Shown: positions 1 to 9,929 of the stretch, in pieces
Numbering within the stretch: position 1 is the first letter of the stretch
Layout of the letters: each line of letters begins with the position of its first letter
Source: Phytophthora colocasiae
Taxonomy: Eukaryota; Oomycota; Peronosporomycetes; Peronosporales; Peronosporaceae
Length of the DNA: 64,000 bases
Direction of reading: 5' to 3'
Assembly: GCA_018806915.1 (NCBI GenBank)
Contig: JAGKQI010000104.1
Coordinates: 1,674,001-1,738,000, forward strand
Position numbers and translations under genes: made by a program
Notes under the pieces: generated by a model
Told to the model about the DNA's origin: nothing
Seen by the model: the letters and a program-made list of their open reading frames with translations, nothing else
The model's database searches: none

Positions 1-1045
1 CTGCTTCCCAAAGCGCTGCTTCACGGGACGTTATCGCAATTGTCAGCGGATTCCTTCCGCTGACTCGCACAACCAAGCCTCGCTTGAATGCCGCTCATCA
101 CCTGTCACTGCTGCGCGTGGGCGCGCAGGTGCTGGACGTTTGCAACCGCCTGAACCACCTGCCGCACAGTCGGTTCCCAGAACCGCTGCGCCTCCATCAG
201 CTCCCAGAGCTGATGAAGCAACCGCATGGTCGACTCCCTTAGTCGATATGCTCTCGCTAGCGCTCCGTGTTCGCTTGAACACGTATCATCAGCTCCTAGA
301 GCTGATGCACGTTCGCTAGTTCCCGGTACTAGCAGCGAAGCTCCAGGTCCCGGAGCTGACACACGTCTATTGGTTCCCCGAACTTTATTCGATTCGTCAA
401 CTCCCAGAGTTGACGCGACGTTGTCGGCGCAACCCTTGGGGGCTTAAAGTACCTCCAACGATACCGGCAATACCGGTATGTTACTATCACTCAGTGAATA
501 TTATTCACCTGACCATCATTCACGTGACACCTGTTTACGTGATTGCGACCCCTAGGCTCAGATATCTGAGTCCGCACACATTTCTCTCGACCCCCGGAGT
601 CGTTGACGCTCGCTGCTGCCTCAACCAGGGATTCACATGCACCGGCCGGTGCATGCGCAGCACTGACAAGGCCATCGCTCTCTGTCGCGCGTATGTTGTT
701 GAAGCGTACGAGCGTACGTTTCTTCCAGGTAATCACCGGGCCATGCCGTGCAAGCCATGATATGCCTTATACCAAGTCGAACTTATCCTCTAAACCCAAG
801 ACGATAAGATCTACCACGAACGTCCTTCGTTTGTAAGAGAAGCTCACCCGGACCACGAGCATCTCCGTCATCGCGGTGGTACCTGTTGCCAGCTGCACCT
901 CCTACACGCTGCGAGGCTCCACTAAGGCACGAAGAGAGTCAATGTCTTTTCGGCTTTACGTTCCGGATGGCAAGGTTTGTCTTACGGTGAGAAACTTTCT
1001 CGCTGGGGGCAGCAGAGTTCGACACGCGAGACTGCATCACCCACT
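1..1045 (-). mobile_element. Truncated Ty3/Gypsy gag-pol fragment of the same family as element A
   Basis: Read on the minus strand this matches the plus strand of element A from about 8330 to 9635 (end of gag, protease, protease-RT linker). Shared pieces include the peptide MITWKKRTLVRFNN (minus, ending near 736) and the linker peptides with PGAD/PGTS repeats. Both ends are truncated: the left end runs off the window and the right end joins piggyBac-like coding sequence near 1045, inside what would be one reading frame. The TAA that interrupts pol in element A is present here too (767-769 on the minus strand). Several short hairpins of element A survive, others have lost one pair. It is a dead fragment; the copy relationship is direct sequence similarity, the truncation mechanism is unknown. 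Confidence 0.85.
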
Positions 1046-1800
1046 CCCGCTGATTCATTTGATTCGTACCGCAATAATGGAATCCCATCTTTCTGAGCAG
1101 CAGTACGAGCGGGATGGAAGTGTAATATCTGTCCGCAATGATAAATCTTATTCCTTCGAACGGCTTACCTTTCAACAGACACGTCAAGTTTCTCAGGATA
1201 GCGGCTGGACCATTCTTAGTGATACCGGTTGAGCTCCTGGTAGCGTTATTTTGCTTGATGCCTACGTCCAGTTCAGTTCTAAATCATACAAACAATACGG
1301 TAGAGGATAAACTTGGAGAATAAAGTTCACTCGTACACTAAGATAACAAACCAGATACAGTAGCCAAGGACAGGAGACACTTCGTGCCCCACTTGTGGGA
1401 CGTCCTGGTGGGGCTTTGCCGGTACCCAAGACGTTAGCACCCGCTCGACTATTGATATATGTGACACTGGGACATAACCAGCAGAGCATTCCTTCTCCTT
1501 AGTTGCTAAAATAGGGCGGGGCTTTCCTACCCCGTCAAATTTGGCATTTGAATCGATATTGTCTGAGAAATGGATAAAGCGAGTGGTGCGTTCGAACCAC
1601 TCCCGAGCCATGACATCACAAAAGGTCCCGTGCGGAATCCCTACTCGTTCATGCGTTACTAGTGATCGGCAAAATGCTTTTTTTTTGTGCCAGTGTGCAT
1701 CCCATGAGTAGCCCCACCAACCGCAGCAAGTCGTGTGGCCGGACCTTGACAAAGTTCTCCAGCTTACAGCGAATCTTTTCGCGAGTGTAAGGAGGGCAAT
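1045..1800 (-). pseudogene. piggyBac-like transposase fragment (DDE_Tnp_1_7)
   Basis: The minus strand encodes two pieces typical of piggyBac-family transposases. The upstream piece (about 1800 to 1500) has a VRPHDLLRLVGLLMG stretch followed by REWFERTTRFIHFSDN, which corresponds to the segment leading into the catalytic domain. The downstream piece (about 1187 to 1050) has IIADRYYTSIPLVLLL and GFHYCGT, the block around the second catalytic Asp. Frameshifts and stops lie between them, so it is not translatable as one protein. Its N-terminal side is cut by the LTR that begins at 1801, and its C-terminal side by the Gypsy fragment at 1045. Identification rests on motif wording, which is characteristic for this family. 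Confidence 0.75.
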
Positions 1801-2234
1801 TGTAATGGGGTTACACGTACAAGTGGATACACCACTTGTAACGCTAACAGTTGCGATAACTGTTAGAGGTTAGAATGGACCTCAAACCTTGGTGTGCTCT
1901 ACACACCATTGGCTACATGGGCGAACCACATCTTTCGGTGATTCGCGTGTATTAGAAAGTAACGAATTTCTACCAATCAATGCACCACACTGAAGCAGAG
2001 CTTCTGCCAAAAACACGTTGGCAGATCATTTAGAAATTGATTTAACAGTTTTAGGGGGTTCCATAATTTGTTTCGTAGCAAATATAATAACAGTCGGTAT
2101 TTTGCAGTTTTAATTACTTATGTATAATTTATTTAAATAAGTCTATTTTTATTAAGTCTAACCTATTTGCACGCTTCCTCATACGCGTATGCGCACGTTT
2201 ACGCCACCTAGTGGGTCTAAGTAGGCCCATTACA
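1801..2234 (+). repeat. Solo or truncated LTR related to element A, followed by its primer-binding leader
   Basis: Starts TGTAATGGGG and ends CCCATTACA, and aligns along its whole length with the 450/460-bp LTRs of element A at 6826 and 25000. Just after it (2235-2260) comes the same leader as after the 5' LTR of A (CCTGGT, then TGTAGTCCG-CCCACGACCGA), so this is a 5' LTR in plus orientation whose internal region is lost after about 2260. It is diverged enough to show which parts change: the hairpin arms at 1819-1826/1832-1839 and 1844-1852/1858-1866 are identical to those of A while both loops differ. The LTR interrupts a piggyBac-like gene on its left side. Confidence 0.85.
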
Positions 2235-2260
2235 CCTGGTTGTAGTCCGGCCCACGACCG

Positions 2261-2913
2261 AGTCAGTGTCATGGAATAAGAAAAAGCGACCGAAAGGAAT
2301 GAGACGGGGTAGGTTCCAAATGGCAACAGCAAAACGCGACCCAGGGTTAGTGGCTTTGGGTTGGATGGACACAAAGCAGTGTAGTTTCTCGCATCACACA
2401 AGCTAACTATTACTGATCGGTGTGGTGACAAAACGAAAGTCGCACGCCCACAATTGGTGTTGTAGTACTACACGCACACAGGCGGTTTGGATAAGCACGA
2501 CCAGCTGCTACTCCAATTGTCTTCAAGCACTCGGTACTGTATAAATTTGTCTAGTCTGAGAGTTTGGATACTAATAGTACTGATTATTTATGAATTTGGT
2601 ACGTTCTCTGTAAGGTTCAACAATTACTACTTGTCGCGTTTCCTCGGACTCCTCGATTTATGTGCATTGATAATTCATATATTAAGGGGCTTCAGAGTTG
2701 CGCTGATCATGAAAACATTTTCACGTAAAAATATAATTAGCCAATCAGATCGATTTTCTTTTATGTCCAAAAGTTAAGTTTTTTTTAACACTCGCGAGTC
2801 AAAACGACCTGACCACTTTACTTTCGTTTCCTTTGCAGGAAGCGCACTCAGTCCGCACTGGCCTAAGAATCGCGGTGGCGCTAACACCTGCGCACTGATG
2901 GCTCCCAAGGGGT
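2261..2913. other. No recognisable gene
   Basis: AT-rich sequence between the truncated Gypsy leader and the next piggyBac-like gene. I see only short open frames without familiar motifs. Part of 2800-2913 may be decayed transposase coding sequence continuing from the minus-strand gene to its right. Confidence 0.5.
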
Positions 2914-4783
2914 CTAGCAGAAGACGCTCAGTACATGAACGATCTCGTGGGGCTCGATGTCGTCTATCTTGGCCTCACGCACCATGAACCCTTCCCTTGA
3001 TTTTTTGCCCGGTGTCCTTTGCTTCTCATACATCCTGTCGACACGAGCGGCCAGGTTCTGCAGGAAGTACCGGTTCGACCCTTTGGCCACCTGCCGCCAG
3101 AACTTCTTCGGCACGAAAAACAGGAACAAATCCAGCGGAGACTCTGCTAACTGCAAAACTTCAGATGTCGGTCTAAAATCGCCAGAGTACAGGTTCGGAT
3201 ACTTTTCATCCGGCGGAAACTTGGCGGGGTCTACATGTCACCACATACGAGATGATACTGTGAGAATATGTTGTACAATACAGCATTTTCCGCACGTACC
3301 AAGTTCCCAACCGCTTGCTCGCATTGCCTTCATGTTTTCATCATCTTGTGCGAAGCCCACCATCTCATCCTTACGCAGCTCTCTCCATTCCCGGGCCAGA
3401 CCACCGGTATCCGAATCAGCAACAGCTGGATCGATCTCATTTAGATCGGTGCCATCATCACGAACAGCTGCGTTCGTTTCCTCACAGCTGTCTTCATCAC
3501 CTGAACTGCCTTCATCATCTGCGGATTCATCCCCGTGCCTTGCCTTGGGTCGTTGTAGCTCTTCGTCGTCATCGTAGAAGCCAATCTCGGTCTCAGCGTC
3601 TTCACAATCTGAATTGAGCACCTCGAATTCTTGCGACTGCGTTGGGATAGATTCGTCGACTTCGACGTGGTGAGTGCAGGAGTTTGCCGGTGAGCTTGGC
3701 CGTGGAACTTCACTTGATTGCGGAACGGTACTGGGTTGTGCAGCGGTACTCCTATAGTTGCAGCGATACAAATCGGTAAGATCAGCATGTTGTATGGCGC
3801 ACATGTTGTATCCATTTTGAGTAAACATGTTGTACCTGTCGTCATCTCTATAAGTTGTACCATCACGCGGTCGACTAGTTGGATGTTCTTCATGCTGTTC
3901 AATCCTACATGACATACAACATCATCGGTTAGTACATGCTGTATTATGCCACCTGAGCAAAGTTGTACCTTGTTCCGGGTGCAGCAGGTGATGGCGGAAC
4001 CTCAGCATTGGACATTGTTCCAGGAGAAGCTTCTGACGTCGTGCTCTCCACTTGTTGGCTCTTCGTCTTCTCCTTCTTCTTCTTCTTCTTCTTCTTCTTG
4101 GCCTCTTCAATTGTCTTCCTTGAACGCGCGTGCTCCAAAGCGCCATCAACCTCGGCATCTGCAGACGCAATGCAGCGCTGCTCAGCTGCAGCGCGTCGCT
4201 CAATACTCGCCTCTTTGGCAAGCTGTGCGCCAGCTAGCTTGCGAGGCTTATTAGTAGGGGCCTTCTGCTTCGCCTTCTCCTTCGTCTTACCCTTGGTTCT
4301 CGATTTGTTGGACGTCCTTTCTTCCTCAAAGCCGATTTCCTCCTCCTCCCCTAGCACCTCTTCGTCTTCGTAGTCACCGTCGTCTTCATCGTCGTCTTCG
4401 TCTTTTTCGGATACGAACTCTTCGTGAAGCGACTTGGTTATCGACGTCTTCGTCCGTCTTGCTGGGGCCTTCTTGCCGGAACCCGCCACGGTCTTAGCTG
4501 CCACCGCCCGCCTCTGCTGCGCGATGGCGCGCTTCTGCGCCCTTAAGTACGACACGTCCTTGCCCGTTAGGGGTCGCATTTGTGGTCGGGGCGTGCGAGC
4601 TGACGGCAGATCTGCGTCGTCGTCAAAAGCCACGTCGTCCTCCCTGTCCCCAGCCAAAAACGCAGCATGTTCCTGCATCATTCGCTTTTGCTCAGCTGGA
4701 GGCCTCCCCTCCAAACGTCGGACGAACCTCTGGTGCTCGCTGCGAGTCTCGCGCGGTCGCGGGGTCTTCGGTGGCATCCTCAC
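2914..4783 (-). pseudogene. piggyBac-like transposase, N-terminal half only
   Basis: Three minus-strand open pieces follow in order. 4783-3944 (279 codons, probably starting at the second Met, 4777) is basic and acidic low-complexity sequence with a poly-Lys run. 3915-3238 is Ser/Asp/Glu-rich and ends with EWRELRKDEMVGF and MRASGWELGT, wording usual just before the transposase core. 3156-2914 carries SPLDLFLFFVPKKFW and KIDDIEPHEIVHVL, the start of the piggyBac core in oomycete copies. The catalytic DDE part that should follow is absent. The pieces lie in different frames, so there are frameshifts or an unrecognised intron. This is a different copy from the fragment at 1045-1800, because both contain the PHE/PHD block. 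Confidence 0.7.
4071..4100. repeat. TTC/GAA trinucleotide microsatellite
   Basis: About ten TTC units in a row. On the minus strand they encode the poly-Lys tract of the piggyBac-like N-terminal domain. Confidence 0.9.
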
Positions 4784-5059
4784 TTCTTTCTTCTTCGGCG
4801 TTTTTCCAAATGACTACGCACCACTGATTCCGGAAGGGGAGGGGGGCGGGGATGGGACATTTTTACTGAGTCTTCTATGTACTAGAGCTACCTAGCCCTG
4901 TGCATCGGGAAGGTCGCCCTGTTATGCTCGGGATTTGCCTATACTTGACTTTACTATACTGAGGCCGTTTTTCGAGCCAATCCTTATTCAAACATGTTGT
5001 CAGATACAACGTTTGGGCGTTGGGGGGTTAAAGAAGGCTTTCGAGTTACGAGATTGCAG

Positions 5060-5340
5060 TTCACGCAAATTGTGGAGTTGATTCAGAATAATCCGGTCTT
5101 CTACAACTAGTATAACAATCTTCAGACACCGGTATGGTGCCAGTTGTTGGCTGCTCTGTATCCATTTGGATGTGATGGCAACACTTTCACTGTGCAGAAG
5201 GCACAATCGAGGTGTTCACGGATCGCTGCATTTCTGATCTTGTTGATCTCGAATCACGTGCTGTGGGGGGCTTCACGGTAAATGAAAAAGTAGCCAATCG
5301 GAGAGAGACATACTATGTCGAAAAGCGCCCACTGCTGCAA
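5060..5340 (+). pseudogene. Possible decayed Harbinger-like (DDE_Tnp_4) N-terminal fragment
   Basis: Two overlapping plus-strand frames read VWCQLLAALYPFGCDGN and then EGTIEVFTDRCISDLVDLES. Together they resemble the helix-turn-helix region of PIF/Harbinger transposases, which ends in a comparable TIEVFTDRCI stretch. The frame change between them and the absence of any catalytic block mean it cannot be functional. The match is by memory of family wording only. Confidence 0.35.
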
Positions 5341-6825
5341 CTCTGAAGCCCCTTATTCTACTGTGCCTGATTCGTGACAAGCACAAAAAGCGTAAACCGA
5401 TTCATCAAGAATTTATGGCTGCGTTACACGAAGGAGTGGTAGAAATGACAGGGCCAACGCAAAGTGCACGACTTTGTAGAAAAGAAATGCTCAGGTTTAA
5501 TACTCGACCGCAAAAACATATATAAGTGACTGACACATGTGTCAACAGGGGTTTTGTGGGGCATCGCCAACGACAATGCAGAGTCATTGTGGTTTGGCTA
5601 ACGGTAAACACAAACGCAGAGGTTGTTCGACGACTTAGTACTGTATTAAGTGCTCTATCAACCATCGCGGTATGGCGTTCATGAGCAACCCGATTCGCAA
5701 CTACCCATCGAATTCAGGACGAACTGAACTACACATGCTCACAAAACTACCATCACGTCTGAAAAAACGATGAGTTTACGTCATCCGACGTCTATAAAAG
5801 AGATCGAAAGTAAGATAAAATAGTGTAGTGAACACTTCATCTGTTAGATAAGTACTCAACCTGGAGCTTGGAGTTGTACATTTCCGTTCAAGCGACACGC
5901 TTACAGGTCCCTGTTCCAACCTCCTGTCGCATTGACTTAGGATCTTGCATCTAAGAACTCACAAAGTTACCTCTTCAAGTTGGAGATTGAACACACTGTT
6001 TTTGTTCGAAAATATCCCCCGATCTTATCAACAATCGAATGCAAAACCGTCTGTTAATCCTACTCTCGCTGATAAAAGTGCACCTTACATACCAAGGTTA
6101 GTATGGTGTAGTGGAGCGCTTACAAAAGATAACCCATTCAGGAAGGTTTACTACACCCTACATGTCAGGTACCGTCTCCGATGCGGTAAACTTGAGAGAG
6201 AGATCGAAAACATTCACTGTACTCAAATGATGTCCATCGGCTAACCACATATATTGAGGTAGCCTGGTATTGACGAGCAAATTAGCGCGCTTAATAATCT
6301 CATCCTCCTCTTCTGAAACGTTAGCACTTGAACGAAGCACACCATCCTCGTTGTTGGTGCCTCATCTCAGTTATCTCTATCTCCATTTTCGTCTACATCA
6401 CTTGCCGAGAAGGATCATATTTTCAGCAATAGGAGGCGCAGGTGATAGTACGCGCTGTAAAAACAGCTTCAGGGCTGCGTTCAAATTTTCGCAAGGGTTA
6501 CCAGTCATAGCATAACCCCATGGGAATCGAAAATCTGACGTGATGTTTCATGCAGACTCGGCCTTCGAATCTACCTATGCCCTACCATCACGTGTATAAA
6601 TTCTCTAACTTGAAGTCTCCGGTGCTTACACCGCAAGGGCATGTCTCATGAAGAGGATATGAAGTTGCAGTTATGAGGATGCCAGTACTTTAGTAATAGG
6701 CTTATATGTGCTCTCATATCATTATGGCTCAGTAACAGCTCCGATGTACTTCACGAACACAATTCACTTGCAAAGCTGAAGAGCCGAATCATAGGCAAAA
6801 TACTTTCAAAGCGACGTTGTCCAAA
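5341..6825. other. No intact gene; possible transposon scraps
   Basis: Short frames only. The minus-strand piece at 6158-6340 (containing RLPQYMWLADGHHLS) is weakly like a Copia integrase C-terminus, but too short to call. The rest shows no motif that I recognise. The stretch ends at the 5' LTR of element A. Confidence 0.4.
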
Positions 6826-7275
6826 TGTAACGGGGTTACACGTACAAGTGGTTGTACCACTTGTAACTCTAACAGTTAGGATAACTGTTAGAGGTTGGAA
6901 ATGGGCCTCAGACCTTAGTGTGCTGTACACACCAAAGGATACATGGGCGAACCACATTATTGGATGGTTCGTGTGCATTTGTGCATATTATTGGTAGAAA
7001 GTAACGGATTTCTACCAATCACTGAGCAGAGTTTCTGCCAACCACACGTTGGCAGACCAGATAACAAACAGTTTTAGGAGGTCCATAATTGGCTTATGCC
7101 AAATTCAATAACAGTTCTCATTTTACGGTATTTTGCAGTTTAATTTAGTTATATTTGATTTAATTATACTTATTTAAATAAGTATACTTAAATTAAGTCT
7201 ATTCTAATTGCACGCTTCCTCATATACCTAAGCGCGCGTGTACGCCACCTAATAGGTCTAGGTAGACCTATTACA
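6826..7275 (+). repeat. 5' LTR of element A
   Basis: 450 bp, TGTAACGGGG to CCTATTACA, with 5-bp terminal inverted repeats TGTAA/TTACA. Identical to the 3' LTR except for one A/G change and a 10-nt deletion (CTTTAGAAAT present in the 3' LTR; the copy at 1801 also has it, so the deletion happened here). Perfect hairpins at 6843-6851/6857-6865 and 6867-6877/6883-6893, plus others further on. Confidence 0.95.
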
Positions 7276-7300
7276 CCTGGTAGCACTTTGTAGTCCGTCC
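7276..7300 (+). other. Primer-binding leader of element A
   Basis: The bases right after the LTR are CC followed by TGGTAGCAC. TGG is the usual complement of a tRNA 3' CCA end. I cannot name the tRNA. The same leader, with small changes, follows the LTR at 1801-2234. Confidence 0.6.
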
Positions 7301-7324
7301 CACGACCGACTGCTGTTCGTTCGT

Positions 7325-8310
7325 ATGGAGTCATACGAACGCGGGGTAGAGAACTCCCCAATGGATAAGGGATCCACTGGGACCCCTCAAATGTCCGTGA
7401 CGCGCACGGACTGCGCCCACCTGTCTGATCCAGAGTGGGAGGCTCTCCAAAGACTTTCACAAGTCATTGGAGAGGCAGCGGTAGCGACGATGCTTCGTAC
7501 GCTATCGCCGACAGAGCAACATGGTGTTGCTCTGGGGTACGTGTTAAGGAGCAACGAGATGTTGCTGCCTCGGTGGCTTCCCCTAAGCCACGCGTGGAGT
7601 CGTTGAAACTCCACGTGAGTACCTACACGGGGAAGGAGGACGAGACCCTCCTTCGGTGGCTTGTCGAACTCGACACAGCCGTTGCGGCTCGACGTATCGT
7701 CGATCCGATGTCGAAGGTCGCGTTCGCCATGTCATGTCTTGGCGGACGTGCGAGGAGTTGGGCCTATGGGCGCCGACTCTCGGATCCTACGTGCTTCAGC
7801 ACGTACGAGGTGTTCAAGGAGGAACTCAAGCTTGCGTTTGAGCCTCCGAAGAACGAGTTCAGATCGAGAGCAGAGTTTCTCGATCTGCAACAGGGCAAGG
7901 ATGATGTTCACACCTTTGCCCAGCGTGCTCGATACTTGGTATCGAACATGGTAGCCAACCCGATCGACGAGGCGACCAAGGTCGTCACGTTCATGAAGGG
8001 ACTAAGAGATGGTCCCGTCAAAACATATCTCTTCCGAGAGTATCCGAATACTCTCGAGGAGGCGATCAGCCTTGCAATGCAAGAGGAGTTTAGCCGGCAT
8101 CAAGCTAAACTCCATGCGAACGCGCCGAAGCCGGCGCGTCCTGTTGTGAAGACGGGAGGTCCGGAACCTATGGACCTCTCGAGTGCTACGACTGCTGGTC
8201 AACAGCAGCGTAGATACGGCAAGGTTCGATGTTACAAGTGTAGTAACATCGGTCACTATGCACGCGAGTGCACAGCGGGCGGGCGTTCAAAAAACGCCAA
8301 GGACCAGTAG
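7325..8310 (+). pseudogene. gag: gag of element A, frameshifted
   Basis: Encodes the structural polyprotein that forms the retrotransposon particle. The N-terminal part is open from ATG 7325 (an alternative ATG is at 7361) to about 7570; from there the family-like sequence continues in another frame (KLHVSTYTGKEDE, EEAISLAMQEEF) to a stop at 8308-8310. One indel near 7570 therefore splits it. A CCHC zinc knuckle, CYKCSNIGHYAREC, lies at about 8232-8273 and is the nucleic-acid-binding end of Gag. ATG 7325 sits inside a 10-bp hairpin stem (7318-7327/7332-7341). The total length if joined would be about 325 residues, normal for the family. Confidence 0.85.
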
Positions 8311-8705
8311 GCGCGGGGCGTTCTACTGGTGATGCAGTCTCGCGTGTCGAGCTTGGACACGCGACGATGAGGACTGCTGCCCCCAGCGAGAAGGTTTCTC
8401 GCTGTAAGCTGCAAGATGACAAGCCAAACCTTGTCATCCTGAACGTGATGTCGAAGAGAGCGAACTCTCTTCGTGCCCTAGTGGACTCGGGCGCGTCGAA
8501 CAACTTTGTTCGACAGGGAAGTCTTCGAAGGCTTGACTTCGAAGAGGCCGACACGCCTCGCGGCGTGTTGGAGGTGCGGTTGGCAACAGGTGCCACCGTG
8601 ATGACGGAGATGCTCGTGGTCCGGGTGAGCTTCTCTTACAAACGAAGGACGTTCGTGGTAGATCTTATCGTCTTGGGTTTAGAGGATAAGTTCGACTTGG
8701 TATAA
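8268..8705 (+). pseudogene. pol: Protease region of element A pol, ending in a TAA
   Basis: Overlaps the end of gag in a different frame. The retropepsin active-site motif ALVDSGASNNFV lies at about 8475-8510 (DSGA 8484-8495). The frame stops at TAA 8703-8705, but the same frame continues directly with family-like sequence (GISWLARHGPVITWKK), so the TAA is an in-frame nonsense codon rather than the natural end. The same TAA is found in the fragment copy at 767-769 (minus). The protease would cleave Gag-Pol in the particle. Confidence 0.8.
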
Positions 8706-8816
8706 GGCATATCATGGCTTGCACGGCATGGCCCGGTGATTACCTGGAAGAAACGTACGCTCGTACGCTTCAACAACATACGCGCGACAGAGAGCGATGG
8801 CCTTGTCAGTGCTGCG

Positions 8817-8836
8817 CATGCACCGGCCGGTGCATG
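8817..8836. repeat. Perfect 20-nt palindrome in element A
   Basis: CATGCACCGG followed directly by its exact reverse complement. The core CACCGGCCGGTG is kept in the fragment copy near 640-655. Confidence 0.95.
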
Positions 8837-9139
8837 TGGATCCCCAGTTAAGGCAGCAGCGGCCGCCGCTGCCTCCGATCGCCGCCGGCGACCATCAACG
8901 ACTTTGAGAGTCGTTGGGAGAAAATGTGTGTCGACTCAGAAATCTGAGCCGAAGGGTCGCGGTCACATGAGTGATGGTCAGGTGAATGTGAATCACCTGA
9001 CGCATAAACATCTGAATGATGTTTGTCACATGAGTGATGGTCAGGTGAATCGCATTCACCTGAGAAAAGGTAAAATACCGGTATTACCGGTATCCTTGGA
9101 GGTACTTCAAGCCCCCAAGGGTCGCGCCGACGACGTCGT

Positions 9140-9447
9140 GTCAACTCTGGGAGTTGACGAAGCAAATAAAGTTCGGGGAACCGAAAGGCGTGTGTCAGCT
9201 CTGGGAGCTGACGCCACTGGCGCGTCGCTGCTAGTTCTGGGAACTAGCGAACGTGCATCAGCTCCGGGAGCTGATGATGCGTGTACAAGCGAACGTTCGC
9301 TGCTAGTTCCGGGAACTAGCGATCGTGCGTCAGCTCTGGGAGCTGACGATATGTGTACAAGCGAACACTCGCTAGCGCAGGAAGCTAGCGAGAGCACGTC
9401 GACTCCGGGAGTCGACGATGCGGTTGCTTCATCCGCTCCGGGAGTGG
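9140..9447 (+). repeat. Array of hairpins sharing a CYGGG loop
   Basis: Perfect inverted repeats at 9140-9146/9152-9158, 9194-9200/9206-9212, 9230-9236/9242-9248, 9256-9263/9269-9276, 9302-9308/9314-9320, 9328-9335/9341-9348 and 9397-9404/9410-9417 all enclose the same 5-nt loop, CTGGG or CCGGG. A weaker one with the same loop lies at 9433-9447 (TCCGCT/AGTGGA, one mismatch). A further 9-bp hairpin with another loop is at 9368-9376/9384-9392. Arm sequences differ from unit to unit (TCAACT, TCAGCT, CTAGTT, TCGACT) with the partner arm always changed to match. The fragment at 1-450 has the same array in reverse with some broken pairs. Confidence 0.95.
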
Positions 9448-9929
9448 ACGAAGGCGCAGCGGTTCAGGGAACCGACTGCGCGGCAGGAGGTGCTGGCGGT
9501 TGCAAACGCCCAGCACCCGAACAACCTGCGTGCTCACGTGCAGCAGCGCTGCACGCGATGAGCGGCACTCAAGCAGGGCTTGAAAGTGCGAGTCAGCGGA
9601 AGGAATCCGCTGACGATTGCGATAACGTCCCGTCCAAGGTGCGATGCCTTGGACGTGGAGCACCTGGAGCCGGGCTCCACGGTAGATCTTCGCGGCGCAA
9701 GCTCAGGGAGCTGCGCGAGTCTCAGTCCGGGACTGAGACGGGTGTATCTGCAGTGCAGACACCGAGTGTCGAGACGTTGATTGAACGTCTTGACACGTAC
9801 TGGTACTGGGTTACAGTACCAGAGGATGCGGTTGGAGAATCCGCCGACGAGTGCGTCGGCGTTGACCGCACTTCCAACGATGAGTTGGAAGCGCTTCGCA
9901 CGAGACTTGTACGATGGACGCATCGAACA

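Noticed and set aside
9140..9447. CRISPR-like repeat array
   Set aside because: Units have different sequences, no constant direct repeat of 25-40 bases and no spacers. They are hairpins within an open reading frame of a eukaryotic retrotransposon.
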